Below are positions 49,118 through 58,687 of a stretch of 64,000 nucleotides of DNA, in pieces (within the stretch, counting starts at the first letter, position 1; every line of letters starts with the position of its first letter). The translations under genes and the position numbers were made by a program. The stretch comes from RGIG1681 sp017467625 (GTDB taxonomy: Bacteria; Bacillota; Clostridia; Christensenellales; UBA1242), in contig JAFUSN010000003.1 in NCBI GenBank assembly GCA_017467625.1, positions 186,001-250,000 on the forward strand, written 5' to 3'. Under the pieces are notes generated by a model, which had not been told where the DNA came from, searched no databases, and was given only the letters and a program-made list of their open reading frames with translations.

Positions 49118-50104
49118 TTAAGAATTTTTTGTTTCGTCAACTTCTCTATCCCAAGTTAAACTTGTAAATTGATGTTTTAACTTTTTAATTCGTGTTATGT
49201 TAAGTTCTCTTCTTGCAAGCAAGAAACCTGTTCCGTCAATTGAAACTTTTCTATACATGTCTTTCCATAAAACATAAGCATAAACGTCCATTGAAACACA
49301 CGATAGCATGTAAATTATCATTGAAAAGTCGTTCATTGTGAATTCTGGGGCTGTAATTAATGTTTGCACCCACATTGCCATCATAAGTGTGTCGCCAATA
49401 ATATAGAGTAAATATGAGTCCATATATTTTTTTGAAATTAAAATTTTTCCAATAATTGAAGCGCCGAGTGTCATTGAGCCAAAAATAAGCGAAGTTGTTT
49501 GACCGAGAACAAATCTAAGCAGACAATAAGATGCACCTGTAACCACAACCCACAGGCTTATGAAGAACATAAATTGCTTTTTTGTAAGCTTTTTTACTTC
49601 AATTTGAGAATCATCATTTGAGTCAGAATACTTTTTGCTAGTTTTTTTCTTTTTGTTAAGTCTTATCCAGCTTATAAGTGAAATTGTGTTTAAAGGAATT
49701 GAAATACAGAACATTTTTACAATTTCACCGTATAACTGCGTTTTATAACAAATGAAAGCATAGAGCAAACATTCAATAATACCAATAACAATTCCAACAA
49801 GTTTCCCTCTTGCAACAAGATCAATGTTCACCATCAAAATATACATATCTAAAACATTAAACCAGCAAGATGGATCAATTATAATGCAAATAATTCCCAA
49901 AATTATAAAAATTGGATACCACGCCAAAGTAAATTTTGATTGTTGCTTTAATCTGCGCAAAACTTCAGTTCCGGCAGCGTCAGCACCATAAGCTTTGACA
50001 AGTTTATCTCTATTGTTTATTCCAACATTTCCAGTTACTGTTGCCCTAATTAAATTGCGTTGATAATTTTGATAAAACAATTCATCTCTATTAGGCTTTT
50101 TCAT
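49118..50104 (-). CDS. PnuC-like nicotinamide/nucleoside transporter (tentative)
   Basis: 328 residues with about eight hydrophobic segments. NIDLVARGKLVGIVIGIIECLLYAFI and the following ISWIRL and DTLMMAMWVQTLI segments resemble PnuC, the facilitator for nicotinamide riboside and related vitamins. Hydrophilic insertions of ~30 residues (KKKKTSKKYSDSND) split the halves. Its start overlaps the helD stop by 14 bases. The N-terminal ~50 residues (YGADAAGTEVLRRLKQQS) are extra. The vitamin is not determinable; another permease fold remains possible. Confidence 0.55.
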   Translation of the reverse strand: MKKPNRDELFYQNYQRNLIRATVTGNVGINNRDKLVKAYGADAAGTEVLRRLKQQSKFTLAWYPIFIILGIICIIIDPSCWFNVLDMYILMVNIDLVARGKLVGIVIGIIECLLYAFICYKTQLYGEIVKMFCISIPLNTISLISWIRLNKKKKTSKKYSDSNDDSQIEVKKLTKKQFMFFISLWVVVTGASYCLLRFVLGQTTSLIFGSMTLGASIIGKILISKKYMDSYLLYIIGDTLMMAMWVQTLITAPEFTMNDFSMIIYMLSCVSMDVYAYVLWKDMYRKVSIDGTGFLLARRELNITRIKKLKHQFTSLTWDREVDETKNS

Positions 50105-52265
50105 CTGATCCCTCTAAAATTTTTGTTAAGTTTTTTGTGTAATAAACTTCTAATTTGTGAAGCGCACGCGTTAAAACAACATATAAAAGTTGACTTTCAT
50201 TTTCAGAATATTTCTCGCTTGAAGCATCACTTACAATAACTGCATCAAACTCAAGTCCTTTTGCTAGGTATGATGGAATTATCATAATTTTTTCACCAAC
50301 AAAAACATTGTCATTTTTTGTTACAATTCTAAATTTTGTGCGATCTTCCAAATTTCTTACTAACTGATTATATAATAATGTTTCTTCAATATTTTTGCAA
50401 ACAATTGCAACGGTATTATATGATTTTTTAAGTTCCATACTGCGTTTTAGTATTGAAATTGGATCAAAACAATCCTGCTTAGTAATTAAAACATTTTCAC
50501 CATGTCTGTCAATTTGGGTAAAATGTTTTCCAAATTTAACTAAATGCTTTGCAAATTCATTAATTTCATATGTTGATCTATATGTTTTTTCAAGTTCGCA
50601 TAATTCTGAAGTGACATTTGGTTTATACGATTTTATTGTTGAAATGATTTCATCATAGTTTGTGTGATTGTTAAATGGTAAAATTGATTGATTTAAGTCA
50701 CCAAGAAGTGTGATATTTGAATTTCTAAACAGCATCGATAAAATTCTGTATTGCATTATGGAATAATCTTGAGCTTCATCAATTAAAACATATTTAATGC
50801 TCTTGTTTGCAGAAATTCCAATAATTTTAGATTTTAAGTACATAAATGGTGTTACATCTTGAAACTCAATTGAGTCATTCATTAAAACGGGATTTGTTAA
50901 ATCAAAAATTTGTGAAAGATTAAATTTGGAAACATCTTCCCCATATTTATTAAATTCACTTGTCACGAAAGAAATGAAATCATCTTTGTTGCTGTAAAGT
51001 TTCTTATATAAAGCAGATATTTTTATTTTTACCTTCATGAGATTTTCAATTGCTTGTTTTTTAAGTTTTTCAAGGGTGAGTTGTTTTTGAGTTTTTTGAC
51101 TTGCAGCCAAAAATACCCTTTCAACGATTTTCTTTCCAAGTAAGAATAAGCTTTCACCTTCGCTTTTAACATTTGAAGCAATTTTTTGAATTTCGTCATA
51201 TCCCAAAATTTCTTCATCTGCAATTTCAATTTTTTCAAGGCCTAAAAGCTCGAGTTTATTTTCTTCAATGTAGTCATCAAGAATTTTTGCGTAAATTGGA
51301 TGAGATTTGAATTTCAGTTCGTTAAATTTGGCTGAATTAGCATTATCGGCATAAATAACTTCATACATATCTTCAAGCTTTGAAACAATTTTAAGTTCAG
51401 TTATATAGTTTTTTGCAAATTCATAAAAAGTTGATTGAGCAACATTATCTTCGCCAATTTCTGGAAGAACATCAGCAATGTAATTGTTAAAAATTTCATT
51501 TGGAGAAATTATCATAACATTTGAGTTGTTAATTTTATCTCTCTCGGCATATAAAAGATATGCAATTTTATGCATTGCAATACTTGTTTTTCCGCTTCCC
51601 GCTGGTCCTTGAACAACCAGTAAGTCAACATTATTTTTTCGTATAATTTCATTTTGCTCTTTTTGAATTGTGTTGACAATATTTCGCATTTTTGTTGATG
51701 CGTTTGCTGATAAAATATTTTTCAAAATGCTGTCAATAATTTGCATATCAGTATCAAAAATTTCTTTAATTTCCCTGCCATCAATTTTATATTGACGCTT
51801 TAAGTTTATTTTTCCAGTAATTTTATCACCACCTGCAGTGAAATATGATGCAGGACCAATTTCGTTGCCATAAAACATGCTTGAAATTGGAGCCCTCCAG
51901 TCGTAGACTAAAAAATCCGAATCATTTTCAAGTGAGGCAATTCCAATGTAAATTGGGAGCACTCCATATTCATCTTCAAAATCAATCCTTGCAAAATATG
52001 CGCTTTTAAGCATTTTTTTATAACTTAAAGCCTTTCTATTTGCATTTTGTGCATAAATACTTCTCTTTTGAATATTGGCAACTGCATAAACAAATTCGGT
52101 ATCTGAAAGTCGATTTGTTTTGTCCCAGGCGTATGTCATTTGTTCTTGAATATTATTTGATAAATTTTTAACTTGTGATTCATATGATTCAACTTCATTT
52201 TCTAATACGGAAACAACTTTATCAAGATATTGTTTTTCTTTTTCTAGTTCTTCTGATGTAATCAT
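50091..52265 (-). CDS. helD: RNA-polymerase recycling helicase HelD (UvrD-like)
   Basis: 724 residues. An N-terminal coiled coil (~1-60), then the HelD block FARIDFEDEYG, YIGIASL, VYDWRAPISSMFYGNE. The SF1 core has VVQGPAGSGKTSIAMHKIAYLLY, VLIDEAQDYS, LGDLNQSI, LEKTYRST and LAKGLEFDAVIVSD, and YVVLTRALHKL. In Bacillus HelD releases stalled RNA polymerase from DNA. It is 8 bases from rarA. Confidence 0.9.
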   Translation of the reverse strand: MITSEELEKEKQYLDKVVSVLENEVESYESQVKNLSNNIQEQMTYAWDKTNRLSDTEFVYAVANIQKRSIYAQNANRKALSYKKMLKSAYFARIDFEDEYGVLPIYIGIASLENDSDFLVYDWRAPISSMFYGNEIGPASYFTAGGDKITGKINLKRQYKIDGREIKEIFDTDMQIIDSILKNILSANASTKMRNIVNTIQKEQNEIIRKNNVDLLVVQGPAGSGKTSIAMHKIAYLLYAERDKINNSNVMIISPNEIFNNYIADVLPEIGEDNVAQSTFYEFAKNYITELKIVSKLEDMYEVIYADNANSAKFNELKFKSHPIYAKILDDYIEENKLELLGLEKIEIADEEILGYDEIQKIASNVKSEGESLFLLGKKIVERVFLAASQKTQKQLTLEKLKKQAIENLMKVKIKISALYKKLYSNKDDFISFVTSEFNKYGEDVSKFNLSQIFDLTNPVLMNDSIEFQDVTPFMYLKSKIIGISANKSIKYVLIDEAQDYSIMQYRILSMLFRNSNITLLGDLNQSILPFNNHTNYDEIISTIKSYKPNVTSELCELEKTYRSTYEINEFAKHLVKFGKHFTQIDRHGENVLITKQDCFDPISILKRSMELKKSYNTVAIVCKNIEETLLYNQLVRNLEDRTKFRIVTKNDNVFVGEKIMIIPSYLAKGLEFDAVIVSDASSEKYSENESQLLYVVLTRALHKLEVYYTKNLTKILEGSDEKA

Positions 52266-52273
52266 GAGTTCTC

Positions 52274-53569
52274 CTACTTTTTAGTGATGTTTTTTAATTT
52301 GCTTTCAGGAAGTTTAATTGAAGCTTCACTTCCATTTTTGCTTGGAACATAATAAACATGATCCTTAATTTCATCTGGTAAATATTGCTGTTCAACATAC
52401 CCACCATAATCATGTGGATATTTATAAGCTTCGCGTTTTTCTTTTATATAATTATAGTTTTTCAAATGTGCAGGAACGCTTACTGTGTATGTTTTTTCAA
52501 CGTCAGCTTTTGCATTTGCTTTTGCAACAACAACAGAGTTTGACTTTGGACTCATACAAACGTAAATAATTGCATGACTCATTGGAATTAAGCCTTCAGG
52601 TGCGCCCATTTGAAGATAAGCTTGCATAGCACTATTTGCAACAACTAATGCATTTGAATTTGCAAGACCAACATCTTCACTTGCATGAGCAAGAAGTCTT
52701 CTGAAAATTAAAAGTGGATCACACCCAGAGTGAATTAACCTTTCCGACCAGTAAACAGCCGCATCTGCATCACTCCCTCTTAAACTTTTGCAGAATGCTG
52801 AAAGCATATCATAATATAGGTCTTCATCAATGCTTCGATTTCCTTGTGTGCAAACTTCTTTAACTGTTTCCAATGAAACAACAACTTTATTTTCCGAAGT
52901 TTTTGATGAAAGTACTGCAATTTCTAAATTTCCAAGTGCAACTCGTGCGTCACCACCAGAGCTTGTTACTAAGTAATCTTTGGCATCGTTTTCAATTGAT
53001 ACATTTAAATTTCCAAAGCCATTAACTTTGTCAGTAAGTGCATGGTTGATGGCTTTTTCAATGTCGGCTTTTGTGAGTGGTTTAAATTCAAAAACTTTGC
53101 ATCGTGAAATAATTGCCCGAGTCATTGATATAAAAGGATTTTCAGTTGTTGCACCAATAAAAATTATATAGCCTTTTTCAATGGCTTCAAGCATACAATC
53201 TGATTGTGCCTTGCTCCACCTGTGACATTCATCTAAGAGTAAATATGTCTTTTTACCATAAAGCTCTAAATTTGATTTTGCATCACTAATAACTTGTTTA
53301 ACATCTGAAACGCCAGATGAAACAGCATTTAATGCCACAAAATTACTTCCAGTTAAATTTGCTAAAATATGTGCGAGAGTTGTTTTCCCAGTTCCTGGTG
53401 GACCAAAGAAAATGCAACTTCCAAGTCGGTCAGTTCCTGCTGCTCTTCGCAAAAATGAACCTGGTTTTACGAGATGCTCTTGCCCAAAAAAGTCATCAAA
53501 TGATTTTGGACGCATACGCTCTGCAAGTGGTGCAAGTTTTTTTGAATTTTCTGAAAAAAGATTTTCCAT
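52274..53569 (-). CDS. rarA: Replication-associated recombination protein RarA (MgsA)
   Basis: About 431 residues. AAA+ core: LAERMRPKSFDDFFGQEHL, FFGPPGTGKTTLAHILAN, LLLDECHRW, GATTENPF, and the C-terminal tetramerisation region (SHAIIYVCMSPKSNSV, HDYGGYVEQQYLPD). It acts at stalled forks. Three in-frame ATGs occur; GGGGGAG best fits the last at 53569. Confidence 0.95.
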   Translation of the reverse strand: MENLFSENSKKLAPLAERMRPKSFDDFFGQEHLVKPGSFLRRAAGTDRLGSCIFFGPPGTGKTTLAHILANLTGSNFVALNAVSSGVSDVKQVISDAKSNLELYGKKTYLLLDECHRWSKAQSDCMLEAIEKGYIIFIGATTENPFISMTRAIISRCKVFEFKPLTKADIEKAINHALTDKVNGFGNLNVSIENDAKDYLVTSSGGDARVALGNLEIAVLSSKTSENKVVVSLETVKEVCTQGNRSIDEDLYYDMLSAFCKSLRGSDADAAVYWSERLIHSGCDPLLIFRRLLAHASEDVGLANSNALVVANSAMQAYLQMGAPEGLIPMSHAIIYVCMSPKSNSVVVAKANAKADVEKTYTVSVPAHLKNYNYIKEKREAYKYPHDYGGYVEQQYLPDEIKDHVYYVPSKNGSEASIKLPESKLKNITKK

Positions 53570-53630
53570 ACACTCCCCCATATACATTTAAATATGATAT
53601 CATATTTAATACCAAATGTAAAGGAATTTG

Positions 53631-54389
53631 TTATTTAAAAATTGAAAGCAAATAAAGCACGATTGTATTCAATTTAGATTGTAATTCTTGAAGTTCACAA
53701 AAAGCCTTTAAAACAGAATTTTTATAACTGACAAAAGGATTTAAAATTTTATTTGCATTCGGATTAAAATTAAAAATTGAATAAATTTCAAAACAGTTAT
53801 ATAACTGATTTTTTAATAATTTGAATTTTTTTATTTTGGCTGATTTAGTTATAATTTTTGAAATTTTATTAAGCTCATTATTTATTTCGCACATCAAAAA
53901 TAATAATCTTTCTCCTAGCAAAAATTTAAAGATAGAAGTTTTTTCTTCATGAAAAAATTTTCTATTAAAATTTGCTTTTACAAATTTAAAAACGACCGGT
54001 TTGTTTGAATAATAAATTTGCATAGCTGATAAGTTTGCAAGTTCATATAAGTAAATGTGAGATCCAATTGATTTATAATGATGGGTGTTGGAGTTAATTT
54101 CATCTTCAATTTTTTTTGAAATTTCAATTAAAAATTTTTTATTTTTCAATACAAATTTTTGTGATGTTAATGGAGTGATTTTGGCATGCAAACTTGAATA
54201 AACATGAGTTGAAATTATTGTTTTTTGGATTTTAATTTTATTAATTTTTAACTTTTTACGCAGGTTAAAAGTTTCTTTAAAAAGTGCAAAATTACTTATA
54301 AAAATATGCTTTTTTTGATAAAATAAGCACATAAATAAACAAATTATTGTAAATATCAATATAAAAATATAAATAGTTTTTGTTATCAC
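53631..54389 (-). CDS. Unknown protein with an N-terminal membrane segment
   Basis: 252 residues. Residues ~5-25 (IYIFILIFTIICLFMCLFY) are hydrophobic and can be an anchor; the rest is rich in Lys, Ile, Asn and Phe with long predicted helices (ELANLSAMQIYY, LGERLLFLMCEINNELNKIS). No family recognised. Codon use is more AT-rich than in the adjacent rarA gene. It lies alone between rarA and rnpB. Confidence 0.55.
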   Translation of the reverse strand: MITKTIYIFILIFTIICLFMCLFYQKKHIFISNFALFKETFNLRKKLKINKIKIQKTIISTHVYSSLHAKITPLTSQKFVLKNKKFLIEISKKIEDEINSNTHHYKSIGSHIYLYELANLSAMQIYYSNKPVVFKFVKANFNRKFFHEEKTSIFKFLLGERLLFLMCEINNELNKISKIITKSAKIKKFKLLKNQLYNCFEIYSIFNFNPNANKILNPFVSYKNSVLKAFCELQELQSKLNTIVLYLLSIFK

Positions 54390-54427
54390 AATATAATTAT
54401 TTCATTATAATAAATTAACAAACAAAA

Positions 54428-54451
54428 AGCGCATAACAATTGTTATGCGCT
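54428..54451 (-). terminator. rnpB terminator
   Basis: A perfect 24-base palindrome: AGCGCATAACAA and its inverse TTGTTATGCGCT, then TTTT on the minus strand. Confidence 0.9.
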
Positions 54452-54770
54452 AGCCTGCCTGTAAGCCGAGTTCTGTCATTTAAGGCAATCATCAATCTAG
54501 GCTTATTATTGCTAATAAGCTCATGCGATCACGGGAACGGACGAGCAGCCCATTTGTTCCACATCTTGCACCTCACGGAGTTTACAGCGGATTATTGTCA
54601 CCAATATTCCGAGTGAGCTCTTACCTCACTTTTTCACCATTGCCACGAGTGGCTGTATATTTCTGTTGCACTTGTCCTCAAATTACTTTGGCTTGACGTT
54701 ATCAAGCGTGATTGCTCTGCGGTGCTCGGACTTTCCTCACTGAAATTCAGCGTAATTGCCCAGCGGACTG
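54452..54770 (-). ncRNA. rnpB: RNase P RNA
   Basis: On the minus strand the universal P4 5' motif GAGGAAAGTCCGAGC lies ~30 bases from the start, and ACAGAACTCGGCTTACAG, the P4 3' motif, near the end. Internal GAGGTAAGAGCTCAC and GTAAACTCC match conserved positions. AGTC...GCT at the start can pair with GGC...GGCT at the end (P1). Ends are approximate. It processes tRNA 5' ends with RnpA. Terminator adjacent. Confidence 0.93.
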
Positions 54771-54830
54771 TAACTATTATACTATAAATTTAATTTTTAG
54801 TCAATAGATAAATTTAGTTATTAAAATATA

Positions 54831-55526
54831 TCAATTGATAGCATAAAAACATTTAATTTCATCTATAGCTTTTTTCTCTAAACGCGAAATATATGATCTT
54901 GAAATTTTAAGTTCGTCAGCAAGCTCAATTTGTGTTCTTGGACGCTCTCCGCAAAGTCCATATCGCTTTACAATAATTTCTTGTTCTCTATTTGATAATT
55001 TTGTTTTAATTATATGTTCAATTTTTTTGTATATAATTTGGTTTTCAACTTGCAAATCAACACTTTCACTGTCATCATTTAAAATTTCACCAATTGACAA
55101 ATTATTACCATCTTTATCAGTTGAAATGATGTCGTCAAGATATACAGATTGAGCGTTTTTTTTATTTGAACGAAATGACATTAAAATTTCATTTTCAATA
55201 CACCTAGAAGCATACGTTGAAAAGCTATTTCCCTTTTCATAGCTAAATGTTTTTATTGATTTCATAAGTCCAATTGACCCAATTGAAATTAAATCTTCTT
55301 GATCAATTGAAGAGTTTTTATATTTTTTGGCAATATGTGCAACTAACCTTAGGTTTCGGCGAATTAAAGTTTCCTCTGCGAGTTTGTCACCTTTTTTCAT
55401 TTGAATGAAATATTCTTTTTCTTCTGCGGCTGATAATGGTTTTTCAAAAGTATTTTTATTCTCTATTCGGCCAGTTAAAAGAAAAATTTTGGCTAAAAGT
55501 GAAAAAAATTTTGTTAAAAAAAACAT
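54831..55526 (-). CDS. sigK: Sporulation sigma factor SigK (pro-sigma K)
   Basis: 231 residues, uninterrupted (no skin element). The first ~26 residues are hydrophobic and then basic (FFLTKFFSLLAKIFLLTG), matching a pro-sequence removed by SpoIVFB. Then PLSAAEEKEYF, NLRLVAHIAKKY, DLISIGSIGLMKSIKTF, YASRCIENEILM (the sigE/sigK hallmark) and a region 4 ending ISRSYISRLEKKA. It drives late mother-cell genes (coat, cortex). A candidate sigma E-type promoter precedes it. RBS GGAGG. Confidence 0.92.
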   Translation of the reverse strand: MFFLTKFFSLLAKIFLLTGRIENKNTFEKPLSAAEEKEYFIQMKKGDKLAEETLIRRNLRLVAHIAKKYKNSSIDQEDLISIGSIGLMKSIKTFSYEKGNSFSTYASRCIENEILMSFRSNKKNAQSVYLDDIISTDKDGNNLSIGEILNDDSESVDLQVENQIIYKKIEHIIKTKLSNREQEIIVKRYGLCGERPRTQIELADELKISRSYISRLEKKAIDEIKCFYAIN

Positions 55527-55541
55527 AATGCCTCCACTGTA

Positions 55542-55570
55542 ATGTTATGAAACATTTAGTCGCATTATGT
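55542..55570 (-). promoter_or_regulatory. Candidate sigma E-type promoter of sigK
   Basis: On the minus strand ACATAAT (55570-55564), 14 bases, CATAACAT (55549-55542). This resembles the sigma E pattern KMATATT-N14-CATACAAT, fitting sigma E control of sigK in Bacillus. Confidence 0.4.
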
Positions 55571-55586
55571 TTAATTTTAATTATTT

Positions 55587-57488
55587 TTAAATTCTAAATA
55601 TAATTGGAAGAATCATTGGGTTTCTCATTGTGCGCTTAAAGAAGAAGTTTCGTAGAGGTTTTCTAATTTGATTTCTAATTTCATTCCAATCTCTGTTTTC
55701 GCGAATATTAAGTGTTTCAATTGTGTCATGCAAAACTTGCTTTGCCTCTTCTCCAAGCGATTCAGCTTCGCCGTTATAAACAAATCCACGAGTGATTAAA
55801 TATGGCTCATTAACAAGTTCACCAGTTGCATCTGAAACACCTAAAACAACAATAACAAGTCCATCTTCGGATAAAAGCTTTCTATCACGTAAAACAACGC
55901 TTCCAACATCTCCAATTCCAAGTCCGTCAACAAGTTGGTCACCTGCTTGAACATTTCCTGCTAAAGCCATTGAATTTTTTGTTAATTCAATAACATTTCC
56001 TGTTTCTGGAATTAAACAATTTGCCCTTGGCATTCCAAGTTTAACGGCTAAATTGATATGTTCTTTTAAGTGGCGATATTCACCATGAATTGGAATGAAA
56101 AATTTTGGTTTTAAAAGTGTATGAATTGTTTTTAACTCTTCCTGGCAAGCATGTCCTGATGCATGAACATTTTCAGTAACAACCACTGCACCCTTTTTGT
56201 AAAGATTATTGATAACTTCATTTATACTACTTTCATTTCCAGGTATTGGTGAAGATGAGAAAATTACAGTGTCGTTTGAGCCAATTTCAACTCGACTAAA
56301 TTCACCATTTGCAAGTCTTGAAAGGGCACTTCTTGGCTCACCCTGGCTTCCTGTTGAAAGAACTAAAACATTTTTATCATCAAGTGAAGCAATTTTTTCA
56401 ATATCAATAAACACATTTTTATCAAATTTAAATGCACCAATTTTCATTCCTGCATCAATATTATTGATCATGCTTCTTCCAACAACAGCGACGCGTCGTT
56501 TATACTTTATTGCAAGATCAATAATTTGTTCAACACGATAAATATTACTTGAGAATGTTGCAACAAAAATTCTTCTTTCTGCATTATCAATAAACACGCG
56601 CTCCAAATTTTCTCCAACATGTTTTTCAGAAATTGTGTAACCTGGTCTTTCAACATTTGTGCTTTCACCAAGCATAAGTGTTACACCCTTGCGTCCAATT
56701 TCGGCAAATCTTGCCAAATCAATAACTTCGCCATCAATTGGTTCAAAGTCAATTTTAAAGTCACCAGTGTGGAAAATTAAGCCTGCTGGAGTGTCAATTG
56801 CAAGCGCAAAAGCACCAGGAATTGAGTGATTCACTTTAACAAATTCAACGGTAAAGCAGCCAATTTTAACGCTATATCCTGAATTTACGCAAATTCCCTT
56901 AACGCCTGTAATTTTGTGTTCACGGAGTTTATTATCAAGTAATGTAAGTGTCATTTTGCTTCCATAAATTGGAGCTTTGACATCTTTTAAAAGATATGGA
57001 AGGCTTCCGATATGGTCTTCATGGCCATGTGTTATAACAATTCCCTTAAGTTTCTGCGCATTTTCTTTAACATAAGTGAAGTCTGGAATAACAAGGTCAA
57101 CGCCTGGCATGTCATCACTTGGGAAAGCAAGTCCGCAATCAACAATAATCATGTCGTCGTTGTATTCAATAGCTGTCATATTTTTTCCGATTTCACCAAG
57201 ACCACCAAGGAATATAACTTTAACTTTGCCATTTGATTTATTTTGATGAGTTAACCTCCCAGCGTTCTTTGTTAAAAGTTGTTCTTGTTCAAGTGTATCG
57301 AGATTGAGAGTTGGATTAATTGAATTGATCTTGTTTAAAACATTTTTACGCATATCTTTTGAAATTTGTGTCTTTTGTTTCTTTATTCCAACATTATAAG
57401 TTCCTGAGTTTTGTTCGGTTTCAGTAAAAGTTCTCTTCTTTACTGGCTGTTGTGTTTGTTCTGTATTTTTTGTATTATTTTCGTTCAT
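55587..57488 (-). CDS. rnj: Ribonuclease J
   Basis: 633 residues. A beta-lactamase/beta-CASP core starts at about residue 88 (VKVIFLGGLGEIGKNM), with VITHGHEDHIGSLPYLL (HxHxDH), HTGDFKIDFEP and a final HASGHACQEE. It has 5'-3' exo- and endonuclease activity in mRNA decay and rRNA maturation. Most RNase J are ~555 residues; the first ~85 here (Gln/Thr/Lys-rich) are an extra, probably disordered, arm. Confidence 0.93.
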   Translation of the reverse strand: MNENNTKNTEQTQQPVKKRTFTETEQNSGTYNVGIKKQKTQISKDMRKNVLNKINSINPTLNLDTLEQEQLLTKNAGRLTHQNKSNGKVKVIFLGGLGEIGKNMTAIEYNDDMIIVDCGLAFPSDDMPGVDLVIPDFTYVKENAQKLKGIVITHGHEDHIGSLPYLLKDVKAPIYGSKMTLTLLDNKLREHKITGVKGICVNSGYSVKIGCFTVEFVKVNHSIPGAFALAIDTPAGLIFHTGDFKIDFEPIDGEVIDLARFAEIGRKGVTLMLGESTNVERPGYTISEKHVGENLERVFIDNAERRIFVATFSSNIYRVEQIIDLAIKYKRRVAVVGRSMINNIDAGMKIGAFKFDKNVFIDIEKIASLDDKNVLVLSTGSQGEPRSALSRLANGEFSRVEIGSNDTVIFSSSPIPGNESSINEVINNLYKKGAVVVTENVHASGHACQEELKTIHTLLKPKFFIPIHGEYRHLKEHINLAVKLGMPRANCLIPETGNVIELTKNSMALAGNVQAGDQLVDGLGIGDVGSVVLRDRKLLSEDGLVIVVLGVSDATGELVNEPYLITRGFVYNGEAESLGEEAKQVLHDTIETLNIRENRDWNEIRNQIRKPLRNFFFKRTMRNPMILPIIFRI

Positions 57489-57513
57489 AAAATTTCCTTT
57501 TTAAAATTAAAAT

Positions 57514-58524
57514 TTAATCATTGTTTTTAGGCTTTCTTCCACTGCGCTTAATTGGAGTTGTTGTAATTTTAACTTCCCTAATTTCTGGAATATTCATTTG
57601 CGTGTAGTCTTCTTGCTTTATAACATATTTTACCGGATTGTAGATATAGTTATCATCGAGATAATATCTTTCACCTTTTGATGTTAAATATGTAACAACA
57701 TAGAATATTGCAATAAAGAGATATGTTGATGGAATTGTTATTGCGAGGCCTGAGAAGAATGTAAATAATGCAATAATTCCATTAACAAAAATTATTGTCA
57801 AACGAACTGCAAGGCTCATTGAGAATATCAACCAAAAATGTTTGATAGTTGAAACAAAACTTTTTCCAAATGCAGTGAATGGATTCATATTTGACGCAAT
57901 CATATTAGGCGCAATTCCCGTGAAAATAGCTAACTTAAATGAACCAAGAATTAACAAAAGCGCTGATAAAATGATTAAGCCAAGTAATGATGAGATTACA
58001 GTTTTAGCGGTATTTATAAAAACTATTATAAATGCAAATTGTAAGATGGTGAATGGCAGTGTAAAAAGAATGTTTGAAAGCGCATACTTAATTGATGGAA
58101 TTAAATTTTGGATTCCGTTTTGGATATATTTAACATTCATGTTCATTGTTATTTTTTGATATGTAATTGATGCCAGGTTATAAAATGACATTTGAATCAA
58201 AATGTTAGGAAGAATAATTCCAAGTAAAATAAGGCCAAGATAACTTCCCCAAAGCGAACCAAAACTTGATGATAAAACGCTTCCTAATGTTGACATTGTT
58301 TCATTGAAAGTTACAACAACTTCACTTGGGGCTGTGTAAACAGTTTGAAGCAAATTTGAAATTTTATCAAAAATACCATTTGAATTTAAAAGATTGATTA
58401 TTGGAGTTGAAGCTAAATATGTAAATAATCCACATATAATAACAATGATTAATGAATAAAGAAGTTGCTTCCAAACAAGCGCAAAGTTTGAAACAAAAAG
58501 TTTCAATGAATTTTTATAAGACAT
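57514..58524 (-). CDS. Polytopic membrane protein, function unknown
   Basis: 336 residues. About six membrane segments, e.g. LLYSLIIVIICGLFTYLAS, LGLILLGIILPNILIQM, LPFTILQFAFIIVFI, LLGLIILSALLLILGSF and FLFAIFYVVTY-like near 270. The last ~50 residues are a basic cytoplasmic tail (TTTPIKRSGRKPKNND). Pattern F-x-x-F-xx-K-xx-SxIxH resembles integral membrane proteins of the DUF975/YesL-like type but is not diagnostic. It precedes rnj on the same strand with a 25-base gap. Confidence 0.6.
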   Translation of the reverse strand: MSYKNSLKLFVSNFALVWKQLLYSLIIVIICGLFTYLASTPIINLLNSNGIFDKISNLLQTVYTAPSEVVVTFNETMSTLGSVLSSSFGSLWGSYLGLILLGIILPNILIQMSFYNLASITYQKITMNMNVKYIQNGIQNLIPSIKYALSNILFTLPFTILQFAFIIVFINTAKTVISSLLGLIILSALLLILGSFKLAIFTGIAPNMIASNMNPFTAFGKSFVSTIKHFWLIFSMSLAVRLTIIFVNGIIALFTFFSGLAITIPSTYLFIAIFYVVTYLTSKGERYYLDDNYIYNPVKYVIKQEDYTQMNIPEIREVKITTTPIKRSGRKPKNND

Positions 58525-58648
58525 AAAATTCCCACCTTAAAAAATTGCAAATTAAAATATTCTAAAAAAAACTTTAATCTTGACATCATTATAATACCTA
58601 AAATTGAATAAATCAAGCATTTTGAATAATCATAGAAATTTTATGAAA

Positions 58649-58677
58649 AAAGGAGAAATAATATAATTATTTCCCCT
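58649..58677 (-). terminator. Terminator of the phage-like operon
   Basis: On the minus strand AAGGGGAAATAAT pairs with ATTATTTCTCCTT, followed by TTTT. Confidence 0.75.
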
Positions 58678-58687
58678 TAGTTTTTAT

